Positions 1 to 7,137 of a stretch of 64,000 nucleotides of DNA are shown here, one piece after another. The notes under the pieces are model-generated. The model searched no databases, had not been told where the DNA came from, and saw nothing but the letters and a program-made list of their open reading frames with translations. Numbering within the stretch: the first letter of the stretch is position 1; every line of letters starts with the position of its first letter. The DNA is from Ignavibacteriales bacterium (GTDB lineage: Bacteria; Bacteroidota; Ignavibacteria; Ignavibacteriales; Melioribacteraceae). The DNA lies in the NCBI GenBank assembly GCA_020061355.1, contig JAGUYK010000006.1, forward strand, positions 434,001-498,000, written 5' to 3'. The position numbers and the translations under genes are program-made.

Positions 1-441
1 TTGGTATATAATGATTCTACACTGACAACCAATTCAAAACTCTTTGATAATTTAGAAATTAACACACAATATTATTGGAGGGTGAGGTCAACAAATTTGG
101 CGATACAAAGTAGTTGGTCACCAGTTTGGAGTTTTAAGACAAATGCATCAACGGATGTAAAAACATATGAAATACCTACAGAATATTCACTGAGTCAAAA
201 TTATCCTAATCCATTCAATCCAATAACAAAGATAAAGTTCGGTCTACCAGAAAATGCGAGGACAAAACTTATCGTTTATGATATTCTTGGTAGAGAAGTT
301 TCAACTTTAGTAAACCAAGAATTAGAAGCAGGGTACCATGAGATAAATTTCGATGGTAGCAATTTATCTAGTGGAGTTTATTTGTACAGACTCTCAACAC
401 CTAAGTTTACTTCAGTAAAAAAATTGCTGTTGATAAAATAA
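1..441 (+). CDS. C-terminal end of a type-IX-secreted protein (5' end outside window)
   Basis: The reading frame is open from base 1, so the gene begins upstream and only about 146 C-terminal residues are seen. Residues 1-50 (NTQYYWRVRSTN...SSWSPVWSFKT) look like the last strands of a fibronectin type III domain. Residues 60-146 are a type IX secretion sorting domain, with the LSQNYPNPFNP motif, a beta-sandwich core and the terminal SSGVYLYRLS ... KKLLLIK. Known members are exported and cleaved or anchored at the cell surface through this tail. The passenger function cannot be told from the part visible. The gene ends about 80 bases before the convergent end of the Gam-like gene, which may mark the left edge of the accessory region. 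Confidence 0.85.
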   Translation: MVYNDSTLTTNSKLFDNLEINTQYYWRVRSTNLAIQSSWSPVWSFKTNASTDVKTYEIPTEYSLSQNYPNPFNPITKIKFGLPENARTKLIVYDILGREVSTLVNQELEAGYHEINFDGSNLSSGVYLYRLSTPKFTSVKKLLLIK

Positions 442-520
442 TGACTGTTGCAAATAAGTCTACTATGCAGGAATTAAAAAAGTGTGGACTAGATAATTAA
501 GAAAATTCGCGCGCGGGATT

Positions 521-1039
521 TTATTCTGCTTTTGCTTCTTGGGATTTAAGAGTGAGTCTAAATTCTTCCTTACCTTCAAGTAGAGTAACTCCTGCTATCG
601 GTTTTCCGCCAGTCATTTTTAGATAAGCTTTGATCTTAGTAAGATCTGCTTTTACTTGTTCTGGAATTACCGTAAGCATTTGAGAGTTGGCGTTTGCAAG
701 AAATATTTCCATATCTGTAATCTCAACTTTGTCTGGCATCTTACGCATCTTCAAAGTACCGTTGGCTAAATCGATAGTTTTCTTGCCCGATTCTTTAATG
801 AAGGATTCAAGCTTGAGCCTAAGAAGATTCGCTCGTTCCTGTATAACAGAGTTCTTCTTTAAGCTCCACTCCTTGATGATATTGATTTCTTCTTCAGCAG
901 TTTGGAAGTTCTTTGCTATCTCTGCTTCAAGCTTACCTACTTCTGAAATAAGTAGATCGGCATAAGCTTCCGATTGAAGCTCCTCTTTCTGTCCAGCTTC
1001 CGCTAAAAGTTCGTCGATGAATGATTTTTCTTCGATCAT
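521..1039 (-). CDS. Mu Gam-like host-nuclease inhibitor
   Basis: Helical protein of 172 residues resembling phage Mu Gam and related 'host-nuclease inhibitor Gam' proteins. These bind double-stranded DNA ends and shield them from RecBCD-type exonucleases. Visible features are a long charged coiled coil (residues ~10-85) followed by the small beta region with TIDLANGTLKMRKMPDKVEI and KADLTKIKAYLK, the order seen in this family. I chose the ATG at 1039 rather than an upstream in-frame start at 1105 because a strong GGAGGTC ribosome site lies just before it. The upstream region contains a TATCATT half-site like the palindrome between the DUF932 and WYL genes. The gene implies a phage or integrative-element origin; no structural phage genes accompany it. 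Confidence 0.75.
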   Translation of the reverse strand: MIEEKSFIDELLAEAGQKEELQSEAYADLLISEVGKLEAEIAKNFQTAEEEINIIKEWSLKKNSVIQERANLLRLKLESFIKESGKKTIDLANGTLKMRKMPDKVEITDMEIFLANANSQMLTVIPEQVKADLTKIKAYLKMTGGKPIAGVTLLEGKEEFRLTLKSQEAKAE

Positions 1040-1181
1040 AATTTGACCTCCTACTTTGTTTAGATTGTTGATATGTTGTTTTGATAACGTTCTACCGTTT
1101 AGCATGCTACGGGGATATGTATCATTTGCTATTTTTAAGTTGAAAACATAAATTGCATTCAGAATTAAGCTGGTACGCTTA

Positions 1182-1397
1182 ATGAAGTTAAAAAGGGGAA
1201 AACCGAAGTTTCTTGGTCTGGTTAGAATAACACTTCGAACAAATCATTACAGTCCGAAGACGGAAGAAGGTTATCTAGCCTGGATTAAGCAATTCATTAT
1301 CTACAATAATAAAACTCATCCCAAAAAATTAATTCCGCAATTAGAAGAACATATTGACAAGGTTTTGGGAGAACCATTTTACCATAAATTGTTATGA
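1182..1397 (+). pseudogene. Truncated N-terminal fragment of an integron-type tyrosine integrase
   Basis: The 71 residues read like the SAM-like N-terminal domain of tyrosine recombinases of the integron-integrase type: 'RTNHYSPKTEEGYLAWIKQFIIYNNKTHPK' corresponds to the usual RxxHYSxRTExxYxxWIxRFIxFHxxxHP block (shown here in parts: HYSPKTEEGYLAWIKQFI, then KTHPKKL). The catalytic domain (R...HxxR...Y) is absent: a stop follows at 1395-1397 and the next 140 bases encode nothing similar. It lies just upstream of a GTTAGGC core site and a cassette ending in an attC, and points the same way as the cassette. I infer the remnant of an integron platform; it cannot be active by itself. Confidence 0.6.
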
Positions 1398-1501
1398 ACG
1401 ATAATGATATACACATATATAATCGAGAATTTGTACGGGGTAAGAAGTCCGTTAGATTAATATTGTTGGTAAGAGTTATCATATATTTTTTTGTCTCAAC
1501 C

Positions 1502-1545
1502 CTGCTTACCGCAGGCAAGTTCGGATAAAACACTTAACGTTAGGC
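1502..1545 (+). other. Possible attI site or right half of an attC (GTTAGGC core)
   Basis: The GTTAGGC at 1539-1545 matches the GTTRRRY crossover core of integron recombination sites. It stands directly before the IspF-like cassette gene, and an identical GTTAGGC closes the cassette at 3476-3482. A small hairpin (CCTGC...GCAGG, 1501-1514) lies upstream, but I find no complete RYYYAAC partner there. A non-palindromic attI or a damaged attC are both possible. The cassette would then span about 1540-3482. Confidence 0.4.
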
Positions 1546-1566
1546 TTAAAAGAAGGGAGATTCATA

Positions 1567-2043
1567 ATGTTCAAAGTAGGTATTGGTCAAGATAGTCATA
1601 ATTTCGACACACCGAATAAAAATAAGAAGTTAGTATTAGGAGGCGTTGAATTTGATAATTCAATACCATTAAAAGGCAATAGTGATGCAGATGTTGTATT
1701 ACATTCAATTACAAATGCAATTTCTGGAATTACTGGAGTTAACATAATTGGGAAAATAAGTGATGAAATGTGCAAAAACGGAATAATAGATAGCAAAGCA
1801 TATCTGACAAAATCTATAGAATATTTGATTGATTATAAAATTGTTCATTTATCTATTAGTATTGAATGTAAAATACCAAAGATTACTCCCAAAATAGAAG
1901 AAATGAAAGAATCAATTGGTGCTCTTCTAAATATTGAAAATAGTGCAATAGGGATTACTGCAACAACTGGTGAAAATTTAACCGAATTTGGCAAAGGGAA
2001 TGGTATTCAAGTTTTTTCAATAATTACTGCGATGAAAAAATAA
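1567..2043 (+). CDS. Diverged IspF-like (MECDP synthase family) protein in a gene cassette
   Basis: This 158-residue protein has the full-length fold pattern of IspF, which cyclises CDP-methylerythritol phosphate to the cyclic diphosphate MEcPP in isoprenoid synthesis. The zinc ligands are kept (D9, H11 in GQDSHNF; H46 in DVVLH), as is the C-terminal ATTxE-like loop (TATTGENLTEFGKGNGI). Two usually invariant features have changed: the His of AHSDGD is Asn (GNSDAD, residue 38) and the GDIGKLFPD substrate loop is altered to NIIGKISDE. The AAGGGAG ribosome site supports the start. The stop overlaps the next ATG by one base (TAATG). Position inside an integron-type cassette suggests an accessory, possibly signalling, cyclase rather than the housekeeping enzyme; the substrate is unknown. 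Confidence 0.75.
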   Translation: MFKVGIGQDSHNFDTPNKNKKLVLGGVEFDNSIPLKGNSDADVVLHSITNAISGITGVNIIGKISDEMCKNGIIDSKAYLTKSIEYLIDYKIVHLSISIECKIPKITPKIEEMKESIGALLNIENSAIGITATTGENLTEFGKGNGIQVFSIITAMKK

Positions 2044-2783
2044 TGAAATACGACTCGATCTATAGATTATTTATAACCATTATAAATTCATTTTTATTTG
2101 GTTTTATTTTGTACTATAAGTTAATTGATAAAATATTGATTGATAAAATATTTTTTCTAATAATTCTGTTTATTATAACAATTATTCATTTTATAATCTT
2201 TTTTAACTTTATCAAAGATAAAAGAACAAAGTTCAGTATTTATTCCAAAGAACAGTTTACTGAATTGAAAAATAATTATAGTATTGATGATATTATCCTA
2301 ACAATTAATAGAACAAATTTACCAGAAGAAATTAAAAAGGAATTAAAATCAAAAATAAATGAAAATATAAAACTAGTCGGGAAAGAGGAAGCGATCAAAA
2401 CTCTTATAACTCAATATAATGTTTGTACGGAGTATGAAAAATTCTATGAAAAGATTGCGTGGCAAATTGGTTCAATATTTATTCCTGTTAGTCTAACGCT
2501 TGGAACAATAAGCTTCGCAAATGGTGCAATCAATCAGTCGTTTGCAGTTGTTAGTGGATTTATACTTTTTTTAACCTGGATACTTTTGTTTGGAAGATTC
2601 AGAACTTCAATCAGACTATATAGGGATTGTGCTAAATTAATTGAGGGGATATTAGGCTTGTTCTCACTTACATATGTTTATGATTATTGTTTTGAGCGAT
2701 ACGGAAGAGTAATTCGTGTATGGCCATATTTGATTACACTTTGCAGTATATATTTCAATTTTATGGTATTTATTATTTTATAG
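2043..2783 (+). CDS. Multi-pass membrane protein, function unknown
   Basis: Protein of 246 residues with a clear layout: two hydrophobic segments at residues ~8-30 and ~34-58, a charged helical cytosolic stretch (~60-140, rich in Lys/Glu/Asn), two further hydrophobic segments at ~147-165 and ~170-190, and a final one near the C-terminus (~228-246). No catalytic motif is recognised. It starts within the stop of the IspF-like gene and ends 11 bases before the cupin start, so the three are almost certainly co-translated. The two-TM-plus-helices pattern recalls SLATT-type membrane effectors of nucleotide-signalling conflict systems, but that is only a resemblance of layout. I do not assign a function. 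Confidence 0.65.
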   Translation: MKYDSIYRLFITIINSFLFGFILYYKLIDKILIDKIFFLIILFIITIIHFIIFFNFIKDKRTKFSIYSKEQFTELKNNYSIDDIILTINRTNLPEEIKKELKSKINENIKLVGKEEAIKTLITQYNVCTEYEKFYEKIAWQIGSIFIPVSLTLGTISFANGAINQSFAVVSGFILFLTWILLFGRFRTSIRLYRDCAKLIEGILGLFSLTYVYDYCFERYGRVIRVWPYLITLCSIYFNFMVFIIL

Positions 2784-2794
2784 GAGTTATGCAT

Positions 2795-3259
2795 ATGGGT
2801 TTTAAAGGGATTAATGGAATAGAAATAAATAATATTTTGGAAAACTTTGGTCGTCAATATTTGGTGGGAAATTTGGGACGTCCACAAAAACTTGAGCACA
2901 TTCAAAATGATAAAATCGAAATAGGAATCACATATTATGATAAGTTTACCAATGAGAATCCGCATTGGCATCCTCAGCAAGATGAATATCAACTAATGCT
3001 TGAAGGTGAAACCATATATACTGATTCATTATCAAAAGAAAAATATACTTATAAAAAAGATGACTTTTATTATATTGAACCATTTACGTGTTATTTACAA
3101 GAATCTAAAGCAGGTACAAAAATATTATTCATCAAAATTCCTACAGTAAATGATAAAACAGTTTGTCGCTATTGTGATAAAAATAATTGTCTATCAAGAA
3201 TTGATAAATTTGTTGAATACAAAGAATACTCACTTGAGGAAAAGAAAAAAATAAAGTGA
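2795..3259 (+). CDS. Small cupin-fold protein with C-terminal Cys cluster
   Basis: Protein of 154 residues. Residues ~58-75 (NPHWHPQQDEYQLMLEGE) form the cupin metal motif H-x-H-x(4)-E, and the second half (DDFYYIEPFTCYLQ...TKILFIKIP) supplies the following strands. A CRYCDKNNC cluster (CxxCxxxxC) near residue 135 may bind metal. The start at ATG 2795 is preferred over the earlier ATG at 2789 because GGAG at 2783-2786 gives normal spacing only to the former. It is the last gene of the cassette: the attC begins 11 bases after the stop. Cupins of this size include sugar isomerases, dioxygenases and sensors; the specific role is unknown. Confidence 0.7.
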   Translation: MGFKGINGIEINNILENFGRQYLVGNLGRPQKLEHIQNDKIEIGITYYDKFTNENPHWHPQQDEYQLMLEGETIYTDSLSKEKYTYKKDDFYYIEPFTCYLQESKAGTKILFIKIPTVNDKTVCRYCDKNNCLSRIDKFVEYKEYSLEEKKKIK

Positions 3260-3269
3260 ACTACTTTAA

Positions 3270-3482
3270 GCCTAACCAGCCAATCAAGGCGGACACCCCA
3301 GCATAAGAGACTTGCGGGGCAGGCTGTTTTCGCATTTGGCATTTTTGTAATTACTAGCTTTGTTCTTCCGTGCATTATTGCTTTGTAAAGTGGTTCTGTT
3401 AAACAAATTTTTTAATAAATGAATAATTGTTGCTCTTAAGTTAGTTGCTATTGGGCGCCGCTTATCGGCAACATCGTTAGGC
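3270..3482 (+). other. Integron attC recombination site
   Basis: GCCTAAC (R'' core) at 3270-3276 and GTTAGGC (R' core) at 3476-3482 are exact inverted partners. Inside them, CCAATCAAGGCGG (L'' side) pairs imperfectly with CCGCTTATCGG (L' side), leaving the extrahelical bases expected of a folded attC bottom strand. The 213-base length is at the long end for attC sites. It starts directly after the cupin stop codon, as cassette attC sites do. I infer that the three-gene block upstream was inserted as a mobile gene cassette. Confidence 0.75.
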
Positions 3483-3528
3483 ATTTAAAATGAGAAGCAG
3501 TAATCATATTTTCTAAAGAGGTGTGTTT

Positions 3529-5697
3529 ATGAAAAGATTAATTGTATTTATCATTTTTATAACACTTAATAATTTTATAAATGCACAATGGGTTTGGCAA
3601 AATCCTTTACCACAGGGACATACTCTTTGGGATGTAAGTTTTATTTCCTCTACAATTGGGTGGGCGGTAGGTGAAGCAGGTAATATAGTCAAAACAACTA
3701 ATGGTGGAACAACTTGGATTGTTCAAACAATTGCTGATAAAACAACTGGATTTTCTAGTGTTTCATTTACTGATGCAAATAATGGAACAGCTGTTGGTTC
3801 AGATTGGGGTGTAAATACTTCTGATAGAACCAGAATACTAAGAACAAGAAATGGTGGTACGACATGGGATCTGCAGACTTTTCCAAATAACGATGTTAGA
3901 ACAATGGTTTTATACGGAGTTTCCTTTACAGATGCAAATAATGGAACTATTGTTGGTAATAATGGAATAATTATAAGAACCACAAATAGCGGGACAACAT
4001 GGATTCCTCAACAAAGTGGAACCCCTGAAAATTTTGAAAGCGTTTCTTTCACAGACGCTAATCATGGAACAATTGTTGGACTATCAAATGTAATAAAAAG
4101 AACTACAAACGGCGGAATAACTTGGACAAATCAATCTAGCGGAATCTCTTCTCTCGACGCCACGTGGTATGGCGTTTCATTTATAGATGAAAATATTGGA
4201 TTTGTTGTTGGATCTGTTGGAAGAATTCTGAAAACAACGGACGGCGGAACAACTTGGATTCAGCAAACAAGCGGACTTTTCACCAGTTTAAATGCTGTCT
4301 CATTTACTGATGCAAATAATGGTTTTGTTGTTGGATATAATCAAGCCATTCTAAGGACAACAAACGGCGGAACGACCTGGATCATACAATCAGGTGCAAC
4401 AATATCTGGCCCCACTCTCCACTATTATGGTGTTTCATTTACCGATTCAAATAATGGTTTTATTGTTGGTCTTGGTGGAGAAATCAAAAGAACAACAAAC
4501 GGTGGAACAACATGGATTTCTAGCACTAGTTCTAGTGGACAGGTACATGATGTAACTGGCAACTACGAGGAATTATATGGTGTTTCTTTTGTAAACGCAA
4601 ATACTGGGTATATTGTATCAAGTGGTTCATTCCTAAGAACAACAAATGGTGGAACAACTTGGGCTCGATCATACATATTTCAATATGGACCAGCTAATAA
4701 CCTTTCATTTACTGATGCCAATAATGGAACTGCTGTTGGCCTTAATGGAACTATCATTAAAACTACTAATGGTGGAACAACTTGGACAAAACAAATATCT
4801 GGAACAACTGAAAATTTGTGGTGTGTCTCATTTATTGGTGCTAATATAGGTATTGCTGTTGGTGATGCGGGAACAATTCTTAGAACCACGAACGGAGGAG
4901 TAACATGGGTATCACAAACAAGTGGAACTCCAGACAAATACTTGAATAGTGTTTCATTCACTGATGTAAATAACGGAACAGTTGTTGGGGATGGTGGGAC
5001 AATAATCAGAACTACAAATGGAGGGACGATTTGGAATTCTCAAACAAGCGGAACTTCAAATGAATTAACATCCGTTTCATTTTTAGATGCCAATAATGGA
5101 TTTGTTGTTGGTGTTGGTGGCACAATTTTAAGAACTACAAATGGTGGCACAAATTGGGTAGCGCAAGTAAGTGGAACCTCTCAAAGTTTGTGGGGGGTAT
5201 CTTTTTTTGATATAAATAACGGAATGGCTGTTGGTGATTATGGAACAGTCTTAAGAACTACCAATGGCGGAACAACATGGATTTCGGAATCAAGTGGAAC
5301 TTCTTATTGGTTGAATAGCGTATCATATACCGATGTAAATAATGGAACTGTAGTTGGTGCTCGTGGTACAATTCTTAAATATACAAACGGAAGTAATACT
5401 GTTGTTGAAGATGAGAAGAAATTAACTCTGCCCCCAAAATATATTCTCTCTCAGAATTATCCAAACCCGTTCAATCCAAGTACAACTATAAAATTTTCTG
5501 TACCTAAATTTGTTAATGTAACAATTAAAATTTATGATATGTTAGGAAGGGAATCAGCAACTTTAGTAAATGAAGAAAAGAATACGGGCAATTACGAAGT
5601 AATATTTGATGGTAGTAATCTTTCAAGCGGGATTTATTTTTATAAAATTCAAGCTGGAGATTTCATTCAAACTAAAATGATGTTATTGTTGAAGTAA
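3529..5697 (+). CDS. Secreted YCF48/BNR-type beta-propeller repeat protein with T9SS tail
   Basis: Protein of 722 residues with an N-terminal signal peptide (MKRLIVFIIFIT ... INAQ). It is built of a dozen or more repeats of about 45 residues with the pattern 'VSFTDANNGxxVGxxGTIxRTTNGGTTWxxQxSGT', the sialidase/YCF48-like propeller repeat. The last ~90 residues are a type IX secretion sorting domain (ILSQNYPNPFNPST ... KMMLLLK). The ATG at 3529 fits the AGAGG site; a GTG six bases upstream is the alternative. Family members are exported, often surface-bound, with ligand-binding propellers; no enzymatic residues are evident. It lies right after the attC, but I see no second attC behind it, so it may or may not belong to the cassette array. 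Confidence 0.85.
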   Translation: MKRLIVFIIFITLNNFINAQWVWQNPLPQGHTLWDVSFISSTIGWAVGEAGNIVKTTNGGTTWIVQTIADKTTGFSSVSFTDANNGTAVGSDWGVNTSDRTRILRTRNGGTTWDLQTFPNNDVRTMVLYGVSFTDANNGTIVGNNGIIIRTTNSGTTWIPQQSGTPENFESVSFTDANHGTIVGLSNVIKRTTNGGITWTNQSSGISSLDATWYGVSFIDENIGFVVGSVGRILKTTDGGTTWIQQTSGLFTSLNAVSFTDANNGFVVGYNQAILRTTNGGTTWIIQSGATISGPTLHYYGVSFTDSNNGFIVGLGGEIKRTTNGGTTWISSTSSSGQVHDVTGNYEELYGVSFVNANTGYIVSSGSFLRTTNGGTTWARSYIFQYGPANNLSFTDANNGTAVGLNGTIIKTTNGGTTWTKQISGTTENLWCVSFIGANIGIAVGDAGTILRTTNGGVTWVSQTSGTPDKYLNSVSFTDVNNGTVVGDGGTIIRTTNGGTIWNSQTSGTSNELTSVSFLDANNGFVVGVGGTILRTTNGGTNWVAQVSGTSQSLWGVSFFDINNGMAVGDYGTVLRTTNGGTTWISESSGTSYWLNSVSYTDVNNGTVVGARGTILKYTNGSNTVVEDEKKLTLPPKYILSQNYPNPFNPSTTIKFSVPKFVNVTIKIYDMLGRESATLVNEEKNTGNYEVIFDGSNLSSGIYFYKIQAGDFIQTKMMLLLK

Positions 5698-5939
5698 AAT
5701 ATAACCGCGTCTCAAGCTAAACACTGTAGTTGTTCGTTGTATTTGTAGTTAAAGTTTATTTTGTTTGTTCTGTACTTGTTTAAGTGAATTTTATAACCAA
5801 TAAATAATATTATTTGTAGCGGAAACTCTGTGGCGTCCGCTTAACCGCGGTAAATTAGAAAGAGGTCTCACCTACTTAAGTTGGTGCATATTCCGAAGAA
5901 TCGTGATAAATTATGGCATCTCAAAGAAAGCGAGGTGAT

Positions 5940-6391
5940 TCAGATTAATCGTTTCTCTACAAACGAAGTATAATTATTATCAGCAAATATCAAATGATCG
6001 AACACTGCTATATCAATAATCTTACCCGCCTCAACTAACTTCTTTGTAATGGCAATATCTTCATGAGATGCTTCTGGGTTTCCGCTTGGGTGGTTGTGGG
6101 CAAGAATGATATTTGCACATGTTGCAACTATTGCACCTCTGAATACCTCACGTGGATGTACAACAGATGCATTAAGTGTGCCCTCCGAGACAATCTCAAA
6201 TCCAGATACTACATTTGCACTATTCAGCCAGAAAACAACAAACCTTTCTTTTACTTCACCTTTAAATAAAAACTGAAGTTATCGAATACGTCCTGGGGAG
6301 ATGTGATTTTAATTCTTTTGTCTTTAAGCTGAGGATATTCAATCTGTGCGTCCTTGAATTTCCAAGTAATTGTTTTGAAGTGGTGTTTCAT
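5940..6391 (-). pseudogene. radC: RadC/JAB (MPN) domain protein, frameshifted
   Basis: Reading the minus strand from ATG 6391 gives an N-terminal segment (KHHFKTITWKFKDAQ ... SPQDVFDNFS). A one-base frame change at the T5 run (6268-6272) is then needed to continue into a complete JAB/JAMM domain: ERFVVFWLNSANVV, FEIVSEGTLNAS, HPREVFRGAI, and HNHPSGNPEASHED, the metal-binding HxHPSGxxxxSxxD motif, ending at 5940. Without the shift, the first frame stops within ten codons and the JAB frame has no start. A GGAGG ribosome site precedes the ATG. RadC-like proteins of this short type are common on mobile elements. The break could be a real inactivation or a homopolymer sequencing error. Confidence 0.8.
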
Positions 6392-6511
6392 ATTTTGTTT
6401 CCTCCGTTTATATATTGGATAAAATATTGCGCGCGCTAACTTCTATTTATTCTTTGAAATCTTTCAATAACTTAGAAAAATTTAACTATCACTATATTAG
6501 AACCCCTCCTC

Positions 6512-6678
6512 GGCTCGCACCGATAATAAAAAAGGTACCGTATAAAGGAATAGTAGCACCCAGTGAAGTAGCTGACTGAGATAAAAGTCCAAATACTTAC
6601 AGATCTTACAGTGCTTACACCTTCTGTAGGTATATACAGAATCATTATATGGGTTAAAATAGTGTAAGAAGTGTAAGC
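6512..6678 (+). repeat. R element copy 1 with flanking short repeats
   Basis: The core (6512-6570) begins GGCTCGCA, then AAGGTACC, then ACCCAGTGAAGTAG, the order shared by all five copies in the window. It is followed on the plus strand by CTTACAG, CTTACAG, GCTTACACCTTCT (6595-6626) and the inverse AGAAGTGTAAGC (6667-6678). Its reverse orientation lies 121 bases upstream of the RadC start. No protein reading is convincing here. The rest of 6392-7137 (outside the small open frame listed next) shows only AT-rich DNA and a GCGCGCGC run at 6430. Confidence 0.65.
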
Positions 6679-6981
6679 GGGTAGATTCACATCTTGAATG
6701 TAGGCATATTGATTAATCTAGATAAAAATGATTGAATGTTCAGTGATTTTATACTAAGTTGGAATTAACAGTATGGATTTTCTCTTTGTTTTAGAATTGA
6801 AACACCTCCTTTCTCAAAACGTTGTGTATTATCTCGCAAGAGATTAAGATAAAGTTTTATTTAGCTCTGAAAACTGGCCATCATGTAACTCGTTTTGCAG
6901 TAGTCGTGGTAATTACCATCCAAAATAATCTCAAACTAAATTCTTAGAATCTCTCAATCAAAACAATACGGCGGTAATTGT

Positions 6982-7095
6982 ATGACGGCTCAAGAAAAAG
7001 CGAAGAGTTTATTCAAAGAAGGAATGAAAAGACTACATCAATCTGAATATCGCAAGTCAATAATTTTTTCCGAAACACAGAATTTATTACAATGA
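6982..7095 (+). CDS. Possible 37-residue peptide, TPR-like start
   Basis: A short open frame MTAQEKAKSLFKEGMKRLHQSEYRKSII... resembles the beginning of a tetratricopeptide repeat (xxLFxxGxxxLxxxxYxxSI). A weak GGCGG lies upstream. It stops after 37 codons, so it would be a fragment. It may be chance; I list it because the surrounding 700 bases contain no other candidate gene. Confidence 0.2.
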   Translation: MTAQEKAKSLFKEGMKRLHQSEYRKSIIFSETQNLLQ

Positions 7096-7137
7096 CTAGC
7101 AGAGCGAGACGGAGTCGTAGGATGGAGGGCGAAGGTA

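Noticed and set aside
507-514. GCGCGC runs near 507, 6430 and 23137 as a boundary signal
   Set aside because: Three short GC runs in different contexts; without genome counts they cannot be told from chance.
5698-5939. A second attC after the YCF48-type gene
   Set aside because: GCTTAAC and CCGCGG words are present near 5848, but no GTTRRRY partner at a sensible distance completes the site.
6063-6276. Cys-rich open frames on the plus strand
   Set aside because: They are antisense to the conserved JAB domain of the RadC-like gene, whose motifs are clear on the minus strand.
6472-6690. 72-codon open frame on the minus strand over R copy 1
   Set aside because: It overlaps the repeated non-coding element, other R copies do not keep the frame, and no ribosome site or recognisable domain is present.
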